From assembly GCA_035236585.1 (NCBI GenBank), contig CP141139.1, positions 41,425,217 through 41,489,216 of the forward strand: 64,000 nt of DNA. The letters run 5' to 3'. The notes under the pieces are model-generated. The model was not told the DNA's origin. It did not search any database and saw only the letters and a list, made by a program, of their open reading frames with translations. The position numbers were made by a program, and so were the translations under genes. The stretch comes from Warburgia ugandensis. Lineage: Eukaryota > Streptophyta > Magnoliopsida > Canellales > Canellaceae. The number at the start of each line of letters is the position of its first letter. Within the stretch, counting starts at the first letter, position 1. This document shows, piece after piece, positions 32,321-44,860 of this stretch.

Positions 32321-34360
32321 ACTCATAATCATCAAGACCTTATCCCAATTAGGGGTCGGCCACATGAATCTTATTCCTCCATTTCTCTCTATTAAGTACC
32401 ATGGCTAGATTTAGTCCCAAAGTTTTTAAATATTTTCTCACTACTTCTATCCACATTCTTTTAGGGCTTCCGCTTGCCCTTTTAGAACCTTCTACTTGTA
32501 TTGCCTCACTCCTTCTAACTAGTGTTGTTTTAGGTATCCTTTGGACATGTCCAAACCATCTAAGTCTAATCTCCCTCATCTATGAACATGATGTTCCTTA
32601 ACTGCCCAACACTTTGATCCATAGAGCATGGTCAGCCTCATGGCCATCCTATAGAATTTTCTTTTTAGTTTGAGTGGCACCCACCAATCACACAAAACTC
32701 TAGATGCACATCTCCATTTGCTGCCACTTGCTTAGATTCTCTAGGTAACCTCCCTCTCAATCTCTCCACTCTCATGAATCATTGATGCTAAGTACCAAAA
32801 GTTGTCTTTTAAGGGGACTTCTTGGTTATCAATATTAACCGATGTTCTCCTCCTACTCCTCTTCTTGCTAAAATTGCAATCCATATATTCTATTTTAGTT
32901 CGGCTGATTTTAAATCCTGTAAATTCTAATGCTTATCTCTATAACTCTAACTTTGTGTTAACACAATCCCTTATCTCATCAAGTAAGACTATATCATCTG
33001 CAAATAACATGCACCATGGAATCTCCTCATGCAAATGTTTTGTTAACTCATCCATAACCAATGTGAAAAGGTATAGGCTTAATGCAGTCATAGGAAAATC
33101 ACCAGCATCGTCATTAGTGGTCTTAACATTTGTTACAGCTCCTTCATGCATAACTTCAATTATGTCTACATATCACCATAAAACCACTTTCTCTCCCAAC
33201 ATACTCCATATTAACTCTCTAGACACTCTATCATAAACTTTCTCTAAGTCGATAAAGACCATGTGGAGGTCTTTCCTCCTCTCCCTATATTTCTCTATCA
33301 ATTGTCTTAGTAAGAAAATGGCTTCCATGGTAGACCTCCCAAGCATGAAACCAAATTGGTTTTCTAATACACTTGTTTTATGTTGTAGCCTCTTCTCAAT
33401 CACTCTTTCAAAAAGTTTTAAAGTGTGGCTCATAAGTTTGATCCTATGATAATTAGTGCAACTCTATATGTCCCCTTTACTCTTATAAATTGGTATAATA
33501 GAGCTTTTCCTTTATACATCCGGCATTTTCTTTTATTTTGTAATCTAGTTAAACAACTTGGTCAACCAAACTACTCTAATAGCTCCCATATGACTCCAAC
33601 CTTCTATTGGTATCCCATTGGGCCCCATGGCCTTTCTTGATTTCATCTTTTTCAAGGCTTCTTTCACTTCAGGTATTCTAATCCTACATTCATATCTATA
33701 ATGTCCAATGCTATTTAGGTTTATAGTATTTTCATTCCCTATGTTCTCAAAGCTGTTGTCATTTAACAATTTTTGAAAGTAAGCTTCCCACCTTTGTTTC
33801 ATCTCTTCATCTTTGACTAATACCCTTTGATCATCACTTCTAATGCACCTAATATGATCTAAGTTCTTAGCCTTCTATTCTCTTATTTTTGCAAGTTTAA
33901 ACACATCTTTCTCACCTTCTCTTGATCCTAATCACCTATAGAGGTCATCATATGTCTTAAGTTTAGCCTCACTTACTATTCTCTTAGCAACCTTTTTACT
34001 ATTCTTATACTATTCATAGTTTTCATTATTTCTAGTCTTTTTCCTTGCTTTAAAAAATGCTCATTTTTTTTTAATAACTTTTTGCACTATTTCACTCCAC
34101 CACCATGTTTCCTTTACTAATTGCTTTCACCTTTAGATACTCCTAAAACATCTTTTGCCACTTTCTTAATGGACTCAACCATATTAGTCCACATGGTGTT
34201 TACTTTTATTTCATAGTTCCAGTTTCCTTCTACCATCAACTTATTTATGAATGAGGTTATTTTCTCTCCTTTTAAGTTCCACCACTTTGTTTTTCGATAC
34301 CTATTAAGTTCATTTCCTTTCCATATGTTCACTCCCATATGGAAATCAATCCCCCCCACC
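32320..34360 (-). mobile_element. RTE-like LINE, 5' truncated, minus strand
   Basis: Non-LTR retrotransposon remnant of about 2.0 kb. Its length agrees with the extra distance between matched points of the two H LTRs. Minus-strand order: an upstream linker (34,117-34,359), 'KKMKSRKAMGPNGIPIEGW' (about 33,600-33,670), 'LENQFGFMLGRSTMEAIFLL' and 'HMVFIDLEKVYDRV' (33,220-33,400), the catalytic box 'CMLFADDIVLLDE' (F-A-D-D, about 32,980-33,020), and the C-terminal 'EIRLRWFGHVQR' with '..IHVADP' (32,349-32,579). After the stop comes 'taattgggataaggtcttgat', close to the 3' end typical of plant RTE-type LINEs, which lack a poly-A tail. The endonuclease domain is missing and frames are broken. Confidence 0.85.
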
Positions 34361-35690
34361 TAGCCCTTCATTACTTTTTAACCTATCTTGGATCTCAACC
34401 ATTCATGCCTCTTGAATCCCACTATAAAAATCTATAAATAGGGTTGTTGGGAATGGATTTTTCATCTTTCAACTTATGTTAGAGTTAAAAGCCAAAGTTA
34501 TGAGAAACAGAGAGAGGAATATCACCCTCACCTACGTTCCCTTCAATCCACAATGTTCAAACCCTTTGGGGTCTCAACCTATTCCAATTCCTTTCTTGTT
34601 TATTTTCTTTTTGCTTCTCTTCTATATCCACTCTCTTACATGCATCATATAGGATTACATGCATGGAAATTCTGGCATTACTCTTATTTTTCAAGCATCT
34701 TAATCTTGTTTGTTTATTATTAGAAATTTTTGCATACACTTAGTTCACACACATAGTTCTTACTTTTTTTGTGTGTTCCCAGATTACTCAATTCCATGCA
34801 TGTTTGAAAATTCATTGCTCTTATTTATCTTTGCATTCCATCTTAGCATTATATTAAATCTAGCCTACATCCAGTCCTTGGTTATCACAAGCATTTCACT
34901 AACTTTGCATGCATTCATACCACCTTCTAGATAGTAAATGCATGGAACTTATCAAGATAGGTTTGCACACATGGAAGCTTTGCATGTTTAGTTCTTTCAA
35001 GCATCATACACTTCGTCCATAGCCTAGCATGCATTCCTCATTTAGTTTTGTATGCTTAGCACTTTCCATAACTGCATGATAGTTTCTACTTTTAAATAGT
35101 TTCTAGTTTTAGTATTGCATGCACAACACTAGTTTGTATGCATTCTACACTTTGCTTCTAGCATAGTAAGCATCATATATCATTGTTCTAGTTTAAAATG
35201 TCTTCATCATTTAGTTTTTCCTATTTTAGAACTTTCCTAATTTAGAAGTGTGGTGGTTTCTAATTTTAGAATCTCATGCATAGATCTTGGATTCTTTCTT
35301 TTTTTTCTTTTGTTAACTTTCCATCTTTATTTTCATACATCGTAGGACCATTCTAAGAACTAAATGTATGATAGATTCTTAAACTTAGCACTTTCCTATT
35401 ATAGAAACATGATACTTCCTATTTTTAATCTCATGTTTAGCTTTAGTTAGATATTCTATTTTCATTGCATCCAATCTACAATCACATTAGGAGTTGCATA
35501 CATGTTAGTTTCTTACATTTTGCATGCATCATTCACTTAGTTTGCACACGTACTCATTGATGTAACTTAATTCTCATCATACACCATTGCACGCACCATA
35601 CCATTGACACCTGCACCACCACTTCCCCATCTCTATTATTACACATGTGCTTCTTTGCATAGCCTTCACACACATACATTCCTAGGAGAT
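34361..35690 (+). repeat. Left LTR of H, third fragment (right of the LINE)
   Basis: Contains TATAAATA at 34,433-34,440. A leader follows ('aaacagagagaggaatatcaccctcacc'-like) that matches 38,395-38,450 after the TATA box at 38,352. Similarity is lower than in the younger elements. Further right, the stretch is rich in 'catgcat' and 'ttagttt' runs and the alignment is lost. No coding. Confidence 0.5.
34433..34440 (+). promoter_or_regulatory. Putative LTR TATA box (H, left LTR)
   Basis: TATAAATA in the context AAAAATCTATAAATAGGG. The right copy at 38,352-38,359 has AAAAATCTATAAATAGAG. Elements E and G/F-type LTRs also carry a tctataaat box. Confidence 0.45.
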
Positions 35691-36950
35691 GATAGAAGCC
35701 ATTTTTAAAAATCAAGAGCCTTTAGCCTTTCGTAAGTTATTTTTCCTAATTAGACCTTTAAGCCTTTATATCAACCCTTTTCCTTTTGATAGAAAATTCA
35801 CCATTACTATATTTAACCATATAATATATCCAATATCCAGTTGTTTTTAAAATATTTAGAGATAGTTGAAGGTTTACCTTGAGAAAAAGTTTCAAAAGAT
35901 ATACAAGAAATGGCTGAAAAGAAGAAGAATTCAAAAAGGCTATAAATAAAGTCAAGTAGAAAATTGAAAATATGATCAATGATAGCCAATAAAAAGAAAA
36001 TTGTTCACTCTTATGTGTAGAAAAAAATATGGTGAATACACCATAGGAGGCTTTTACATATTCTTCAAAACAAACTTTATTTACCCTTATATCAATTTGT
36101 TTTCTTTTAGAGCCCTATCCTAATCCTATGTTTCATCCAAATAGACGACCTAACTTGATCTTAGGAGTAGTATGGCTTAGATGTGGTTATCAATAAGTAG
36201 GGATTTTTGTAGAGTGTAATATGCTTTAATAGTTAATATCCTTTCCATGAGACCATTATCAAATTTTTTCTAAGTTCTCATTCTTTGGTATGAAATACAT
36301 GAAATAATTTGAGTTTCATGAACATTATTCTACTCACTTATTAAAGAGATATTTAACCATATTTATGTGAGTTCTTTCTATGTGTAAGTTCTATCCTCTA
36401 AGATTTGAAGTCAAAACATACCTTTGGCAATGATTTAGGTTATAATTTACTTGGAGACCTATAATTATGTATATATTGGCTATATTCACACACTTACGCT
36501 CCAAGGTTTGATGAAATAATGGAATATCTTTAGATAAAGTTCAAATGTTAGGAGTTTAATGGAAGCTGATTAGAAGAAAATTATCTTACATAAAGGACTT
36601 TCTTAAAAGTTTTGAAATGTTTATAGGTATCATTTCTGGAAACTCTTATGAGACCACAACTAGTCCACTAGGGGTGACCTAGGGGTTTAAAGGATTTCTA
36701 TATATGCTAAATTTACCTAAGAAAGTAGTATTTTTATTTTTAAATTTCTTATTTTCTATTTTGTAGTTTTTCTCAAGGACTAGGAAAATGTAGGTTTTAG
36801 GGTATTTAATATACTTAGAAAGATTACATGTAATATTCTTATATTTAGCAATTTCTAATCCAAAAATTAATATAAATATCAAAACCCTAACATAATTAGG
36901 ATTTATTTCACATTTTGGAGGATTGCAATACAATTAAAAAATGCTATATT
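35691..36950 (+). mobile_element. Non-coding internal 3' block shared by H, E and G
   Basis: Plus-strand sequence clearly similar to the internal end of E read on the minus strand (47,470-48,460). Matched points include 'gatagaagccat' against 'gatggaggccat', 'agcctttag/agcctttga', 'tataaataaagtcaagta' against 'tatagataaagtcaagta', 'aatgatagccaataaaaagaa' against 'aatatagccaatgaaaagaa', and 'cctatgtttcat'. The left window edge (about 890-1,073) has the same end. No reading frame is kept, so the conservation is of non-coding element sequence. Confidence 0.6.
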
Positions 36951-39612
36951 TAGTGCTTAAAATCCTAAAAAATAGCAAGACCATTATCCGAGCAACATCA
37001 TGGGCATGTGTACCAAATGTGAAGTTCAAGAATCATAATGTTACGAGGGTAGTTTTATCAAAATCCAACGCACTTAGAAACCTTAAGTGAAAGATAGACC
37101 TTATCTATACTAAATGAGTGTTCTTATCAAAAGTTAAGGTGACAAAACCTCCCATGCATGCATGTGAGTAATTCACCACCTTGGGAAGCTTTCAAGGGAA
37201 GCTCAAATCAGATACAATGGATACAAATATGTAAGAGCCTTTTCTCACACGAAACAAATTAGAGATAGGGGCTTGAATGAAGATTTATTTCATTCACTCA
37301 CTCTTACTCAACCAAAACACCAGACTACACTAAGGAGAACTTGATTTTCCCATGTAATGTGGTGCACTCTCCTTAATTCCACATTTTTAAATGAGAAAAT
37401 TAAAAAGTAAATAAGGAGAAAACAAAGGAGTTGAGGAGAGAGATAATTTTCAAGAAATCTAAGTCAACAATCATCCTTATTTTTAAAATCATTAAAAGGC
37501 CATGATCTATCCTTGTTTGTTGATATCCTAAGTAACCAATGAGAACTCACTCAAGCAATCATAGACCATTGAGACACAAGACTATAAGGAAGACTATAAC
37601 TTCATCCATTTGGTGGAGATTTTTTTGGTGGAAAGCCCACATAAATTTAAGGAAGAAAACATTCTTTTCCAAAGGGAGACATGTACTCCACTTCTTGAAA
37701 TATATTGGCCAGAGAAAATAAAGGTGGGCTGGGAGAGAGTAAAGGAGAAGACATAGAGTTGATAATAAAATCTTTATGAAATCCAAGCCATTCACTTTAA
37801 GGCGTCACAATCCAATGGTGAAGAGAAAAAGTGTTACAAAGAGGACACTTATGAATAAGGAAACTTCAATAGAATCTCATCCATTCAAGATAAAGTGAAA
37901 CTTGATTTAATGGACAATAATGATGTAGAGGAAAGCTGCAAACCCTATCAACCATATATCTGGTAAGAATTCAAAGTAAAACCATGAGGAAAGATCTCCA
38001 CCATTCACTTCTATTTTCAACTCCATCCAATGGTCGACATTCCTCTTTCTCTCTCTAAACTTCATAAAACCCTGGCCACCTTCTATCATACTCCCATTCC
38101 TTTCCATTTTCCCTCATCCTTCCCTTTATTCTCTCCATCTTCTTTCCCTTATCTCCTTATCTCTATCCCTTTCATCCTTATTATTTTGTTTCTTATCACC
38201 ACACCTTCCCCTCTCTATCACACTCCCTTCCATGACCAATACCTTTCCATAAAGCTCCACCATGCCTCCTCATCTCAACACTCCACTATTCATTCATATA
38301 GTCAAGCGTGATCTCTACGCTTCACTTCTTAGGGCTTCCACTCCAAAAATCTATAAATAGAGGTGAAGGACAATGAGAAATCATCTCTTAGTTTCCTTAG
38401 AATCTAAAGGAACAAGGTGGAGAAATAGAGCAAGAGAGGTCACTCTCACCATCTCTCCCATACGTCCACACATCCAAATCCTAAGGAGAAGAGCTAAGGT
38501 CTCAAAGGACAATCCCCCATCCCTCCTTCTTCTCGCATCCTCTCTTTCGCTTGCCATCTTTCCATTCCCGCCATCCTCACCATTGCACACATTCAACTTT
38601 GCATGCATCCCCTTTCATCTCATTCTCTTACATTTTTTTTTTTTTTTTCATTTATAAGTTGCAAATGTTCATCCTTGCTTCCACTTCGCCCTGTATATAC
38701 ATCCCAACCTTATGATTACACACATCTCCTCTCAGCTACATAGTGCACACCTTGAACATAACACTCTTTTGTAGGCACCCTCCACCTTAGACATGCATGC
38801 ATCCACCTCCTTCCTTTCTTATACATGCAAACCCCATCATCTAGGCTTCCACCTTCTTGTCCTTGGGATTTTTGGAGCAAACTTCAAAAGAAGAAAGCCT
38901 TGTGCCACTTTCTATAGCAACCAAGGATTCTCTCCTTCTTAAAGTATGGTTGAGGTTTCTTTTATGTTAGTAGAATTTTGGGAGACTTCCCTCTTTGCTT
39001 GTCAGCCACAAGTCACGTTTCTTTACAAGTAAAAGGAGTTACATTAATGATGTTTGTATGGCTGTAACTTCATTTTAATTTGGGTTGGATCAAAGTGTAA
39101 AGTCCCTTGGTAAGTAACATAGTAAAGGAGAACCATACTGGAAGTTCAAGCCTAAGAAAAAGAAGTGTCATGTACAGTTCCTGTTGAGTGGCACAACGAA
39201 AGAGACCTATAGCAAACACTCCACAAGAAGTTTTATTTACTTTGTTTCTTGTTTATATATTCAATTCCCTTATAATCAATTTATGTTAATGAAAGTAGTC
39301 TTTCATTGAAGTTCTTAGTTAGTTTACTTTCCTTATCTTATTTACATGCTTTAGTTTAAGTTGTTGTATTTCAATGTTTAAACTTATTTGCTTTCCTTAA
39401 TGATTAGCTGGGTTCAAATAAGTTGACTCATGTTTTAATTGAATTCATTTATTAAAGTGTCCTGTAGCATCAACTTGTATTTGTCAGTCTATTCTACAAT
39501 AGACTCGTGCAATTGTTGAAGTAATTTAAAACCATATCAAGGACCCATGCCACATCATTTGGTAGATACCACAAGTATCTATAGCTTCTCAATGAAGCAA
39601 TAGGGACATATG
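36951..39612 (+). repeat. Right LTR of H
   Basis: Matches the left LTR fragments in order. 37,771-37,806 spans the D insertion site, 38,040-38,220 is the C/T-rich tract, TATAAATA lies at 38,352-38,359, and the leader is at 38,395-38,450. It holds a T-run at 38,633-38,648. The outer ends are not defined; solo LTR C interrupts the flank at 39,612. Small open frames in the C/T-rich tract are composition effects. Confidence 0.5.
38352..38359 (+). promoter_or_regulatory. Putative LTR TATA box (H, right LTR)
   Basis: TATAAATA, partner of the box at 34,433-34,440. Confidence 0.45.
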
Positions 39613-42600
39613 TGTAACAACCCCAAAATTTTACTATTGCATGATCTAAGTATGAGTTTTCTAGGAGAATAACATTCTATGGAATTAGAATTAGGAATTA
39701 AAATATAAATAATTAGATTCTACTCAAAAAATGAAATCCAACGACCCAAAGAATGGTGAAAATGGAGTCCGGATCAGGAAGTTATGGGACTTCAAAGTCA
39801 GGGTTATTCTAATCATCAATATAAATCCAATGACACTAAGATTGCTAAAATCAAAGGTTGGACAAATACATGGTAATTTTCTTACAAAAGGGTATTTTAG
39901 TCATTTTCTTAAAGGGGCCCACGTGTAGAATTTTGAGGTTTGGTAGTAAAGGGGCATCAGAAAACCCATCATGAGTGGAGGTCACACACATGTGATTGAA
40001 ATGATGATGTTTCATAAGGAAAAAACATCATTAACATAAACTAAATTAAAAAGAAAAAGAAATAATTTTTAATAACAAAAAGGAGGGGCCATATTTGATA
40101 TTGGCATCCCCCTTTAAGTGACTTCCCAAAAATAGATAGCATGATCTGTTCTCCAACCAAAAAACCTGACAAAACCAAGAAATTTGACGCCGACAGCATC
40201 CCCGATTTTGGCATTCCTAGGAAACTCTGTTTCCCTCTTCGGCAAAATACCCTTCTTCTAGTCCACTGGTGATTCCTAGTTCCTTCCATGTGTCTGGTGA
40301 ATCTAGAAAACCCTAACCTAAAATGGTACTAGAAAACCCATATCCACATTATATCCGGTGAGCCCACATCGAGTTGCCTTTACCCATGGTCAGCAAACCC
40401 ATATCGCTCTCCCATTTTCCCTACTAGTGTCCCCAAGTGAACCCCATTTTCCAATCATCAGTGTGCCTAGATCCCTACTATTTTCCTCCTTTGTTTCCCA
40501 TCACTAGAAAACCACAGATCGTTTCCCCTACTGGCATACACTTCTTCCCCATGGCCGCTGAGTTAAACCCACAAACCATATATCACATCTTGATTTTTGG
40601 CATTCCCAAGATTCGATCCCCATTATTTTTGACAAGAAACTAGTTTCTAGAACTAGCAATGTGAAACCCTCTTCCCCTTTGTTTTTCTGACAAAAAAGAA
40701 ATTCCTAACCCAAAATGGTATCGACAAACCTAGATTTTCAACTTCCTTAAGCAATGAAAATTCCCCTGGTTTCTAGTGAACCCAGATGGCTTTTCCCATC
40801 TTCTCTAGTGTGTGGCTCCTTTTCTTTCACTAGTGACCTGCAAAAAACCTCTATCCCTAAATTTTTAGCAAACCCTCTTTGGGTTCCCCCTGGTGTGCAC
40901 AGACCCTCAGAAAACACTTACCCTCTAGTTCCCTCCACTACAGGCGTGCCGACATTTCCAAATGCTTGTCATCATCAGTCCTCCATCTACACAGATCTAA
41001 CGAGTTGGAGGTGAGTCAACTCGATGGGTCAACTCATCCATGACTCGTTGGGTTGGAACAGAGTTGACTCAATGAACCCTAAAGTAACCTTGAACTTCAA
41101 ACCTAGAATATGATCAATCCAAGAGAAGTTTTTGAAATCTAAGACTAACCTCATGATCCTTGTGACGTGAGGAACAAAACTCATCTTCCCAAATTTTGAT
41201 CCAAGAAGATCTGTCCATTGAAATTACTAGACCTTGATTAATGGTCAGATCATCTGATCTATGATGATTTGACTCTGTTTTTCCAATCCACATAGTCTAT
41301 CATGACCCTTAGGAAGTGTAGATCAAGAATTTTATGAGAGATTTAGGATCAAAAGCTTGATTTGAGAAGTTTCAATAATCTTGATCAATGGTCAAGATCG
41401 ATCTTACATCCAGCTATGAAAATTGATCAAGTTCTATGATCATGATCAATGTAGCTTATTCAATTAGATCGTTCAGTTAGAAGTTACTAATTAATTATTT
41501 GATTTGGTGACTCTAGGTAAAAATGAGGATTTTACCAACATGAATGGATGCTGATCAATGCTACTGGAATTGAAGAACGTGTCACATGAGGTAGGTGAAA
41601 ATTTAAGACAACATGTCTAAATAATAAGATGAATGTTCTAAAAATGATCTTATTTCTAATTATGGATGTTATGAAACTAAAATGGTATGATTGATATTCA
41701 ACATGCTTTAAATTGAAATGATGAAAATAATGTTAATTAAAAGAATTGCATGTTATAATTGATGCTTATGACTTGTAAATCATGTATGTGAATTGTGAAA
41801 TCATGTTTATGGTACATGGGTACCATGTCAGTATTGGTGATGTATGAGTCTAGGTTTATAGAATACATCCTTAGTGGATTATCACCAAATAAGTGAGGAT
41901 GTTATTCTTATTATGAAATATATGAACAAGCAAATTGCATGCTATTATGATTATTTTACATCTGGGCATGGAGGCTTGAGAGTTCTGTTTTAGACAGGCG
42001 TAGGCCTGGGGATGCTATACTAGGAGAGTTATGAGGGTTTGGCGACCCGCACTTCAAAATTTATTATATTATGGACACCAAGCACTATGTGTTGCTAAAA
42101 GTCGAGTGGGGCAATTATGGGAAAACTACCACTGTGACAGCCGTGGTCCTCCCATATAGACATGGATATTGTGATTTTCATTGAGGATGCTATAGGTGAA
42201 TTATTGAACAATTATCTGGCACGCTATACAGATTCTGACTACATACATAGTAGTCCTTATATTTGATGCACTATGGTGCTTATATGATGGCATTATGAGA
42301 TGCCTTATATGATATGGCATGATGATATGCCTTATATTATTTTTCTAGCAGTAGCTAGAGGATTATGGACCCCGTATAGTGAGGGGCATGAAGATTATAT
42401 TGACACACCAATAGAGGCTGGATGATTATGAACCCCACATGATGAGGGGTATGATTCTGAAACCCAGTATAATCTGAAAATGTAGATCAAGAGACTTATT
42501 GAGTATATTCATAATTTTGTATGTCTTTTAACAATTTCTATACATGTGTACGTATGCTACATGTATATGATTGAGAGCGTAGTTTCATATAAGTTTCATA

Positions 42601-43347
42601 GGGTATATGAGTGGGTAGAACTATTATGCAACATGTGGCTTATGGAATTGGATTATCTTATTTAAATGATAAAGGATAATTGTAAATACTTTATTTATTA
42701 ATGGATTATTGATATTTATGAAATATGCTACTATTTTATTATCAATTGATTATTAGATTATAAAACATGTTAATACTTGGTTTAACAATGAAGTAATGAA
42801 TTATGAAACGTATTATAAATTCAAGTCAATATAATTGTTATGAGAATGAATATTTTGAATAATGCAAATTAATCAATTCATAATTAAATTTAACATGCTT
42901 CTTAAACTCTCCTACTAAGTATAGCTTGCTGAGATATTATAAATATTTTACATTTATAATATCTTAGATACAGATAAATAGGAGAAGATGTACACAAGAA
43001 GAGGAATTCAGCAACCATACTTTTGTGCTCAAGTATACATTTTATTAAAGCTTTTGTATTGTATAGTTAGTTATTTGAATTATGATATTGGACATTTAAT
43101 ATAATGTTATAGGGGTTGTATAGGTGAACCATCGGATGGGTCCTGTTTTAAGAAATGAATTTTTGTCTTCTAGAAAACTATGTGTGTGTGTGTGTGTGTG
43201 TAGTGTGAGCATGAAAGTGACATCCGAGTTTTTGGAAAAATAAATTTCAAAGAAAAATCTTTCATTGTTTCTGTATTTTAAAAGTTAGAGGTGCACCATC
43301 TTTTGAAATAAACGCAAAAATTTTCATGAAAAACCCGGGGTGTCACA
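39613..43347 (+). repeat. Solo LTR C (3.7 kb), Tekay-like, plus strand
   Basis: Starts TGTAACAACCCCAAAATTTT and ends ACCCGGGGTGTCACA. It is flanked by identical 5-mers ATATG at 39,608-39,612 and 43,348-43,352. No primer-binding site follows it, no polypurine tract convincingly precedes it, and no second copy exists in the window, so it is a solo LTR. It has a conserved hairpin at 42,935-42,967 and a (TG)n run at about 43,180-43,201. Near 41,940-42,480 it matches solo LTR D in reverse (the 'cctggggatgc' and 'gtggggcaattatggg' blocks), so C and D are one family. Confidence 0.85.
42935..42967. other. Conserved LTR hairpin (solo LTR C)
   Basis: AGATATTATAAA and TTTATAATATCT form a perfect 12-base stem with a 9-base loop. 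Compare 27,431-27,464 in solo LTR D, where the stem sequence differs (G-C pair against A-T pair) but pairing is kept. Confidence 0.6.
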
Positions 43348-44860
43348 ATATGTTCCTCTCTTATCTAAGGACAAATGCCCCTAGCTTTGAGGTACCACTT
43401 AAGCATGCCATGTCATGACCCTTTTTCACATATAAAAGTTGGACAAGTTTTATTTTAAAAGTGGACAAATTTTGGAGATAAAGACTTAGCTGAGACTCTA
43501 TCATGCACCTAATAATAGGTGACAAAGGATTTTTTAATATCTAGGAAGAAAAATAGCTCTCTAGAAATTATATAAATACTCCTAAAGCTCTTCCTCTTTG
43601 CTTCCTGTAAATTGTTCTAAACTAGAAACTATGGACCTCTTGCATGGGATCTAAGCATCAATAGAGAAGCACCATACACTTAGATGAAGTTCTAACCCTA
43701 TGTAAAATTATTGTTCTTTTCACTGACACCTTTTGCATGCAATACACCCTTACCAGGACTAGCACTGTAACTACAAAGTAATTGTAAGTTTTCATCTAGC
43801 TAGAGACTAATATTCCCAATGCTTATATATTCTATCTCAAATCATGTGAGCTTCCTTTTAATCATCCTCGATTCACTCACCCTTACCCTTACCTCATTCA
43901 AAACCTTTATATGCGTGCATAATTGCAAGTCATGTAAAAGGAGGAAGAATGAGAAACCAGCCTTAGAACTCTAAGGCTTACAAAGCATAATGTATGAAAC
44001 CTTTGATAATGAGCGGTAGTAACTATCCATGGAGTACATATAGTTTCCTCACTAATTTTGTTTACTTCCCTATTGTCATCTTTGTAAGAAAAGTGCAAGT
44101 GCACATCCTACTTTCCATTTAATAAGGTCATTGTACCAGTTAATTTCACCCTAAAGCACTAGTTTTTATGGTCCCTTCTTAAAACTTTGTCTACATAACC
44201 ATCGCCTAGGAGATTCTATGAGAAATTGGAAACATCAAAGTGAGCTATGACTTATAAAGAGTAAGATGAGGAGGTAATAGTCAAAAGGTGTTTCTAACCA
44301 TGAGTTCCCATATGACATAAACACTCTTGGGCGGGACATGCCATTGGACTTGTAGGGACTACTTTGTGGGGTGAGTGGATCAAACTATTGCAATTCCTTT
44401 CCACCTAATAACTAAGGCAAAAAACCATAATCCCTGGAGGGTGTGGAGACTAGTAATTTCTCTCTCTCTCTCATCATTTTTTCTTTTCATTATGTCGAGC
44501 CTCACTAAGGACTCAAGGCCTTGTTCTTGTTGGTCCACTAAGGCCCAATAATTTTATTTAAATTTTAACATCTACATCATGTTTTTTGAGAAAGTGATTA
44601 GTCAACTCTTCCCATTAACTTAACCCTGCATGTTTATTAATTGCTTTGACCCACTTTGAATCATATGCATGACACCTAAATTCTAACTATTTGTATTTCT
44701 CTTTTGAGGCTTGGTTAAGGACCCAAGGCCTTATGGCTTGAAAAATCACTATGCTTCATGTTTATTTTAGTCAAAGCACCTAACTAAGGACACCACCTTC
44801 TTAAAAAGTTAACCAATCAAGAACAACATCAAAGAGTGTGGGGCCACAAATACGAGGTAC
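43348..44860. other. Unassigned AT-rich stretch between solo LTR C and element E
   Basis: No gene recognised. It starts with the second ATATG of C and probably continues H or its flank. It has a short (TC)n near 44,458-44,471 and a repeated phrase 'aggactcaaggcctt' / 'aggacccaaggcctta' (about 44,505 and 44,715). The minus-strand frame at 43,907-44,104 has no family signature. Confidence 0.4.

Noticed and set aside
38030-38657. Two C/T-rich frames of about 94 codons
   Set aside because: Pyrimidine tract of an LTR (H); no conserved product and the matching left LTR lacks the same frames.
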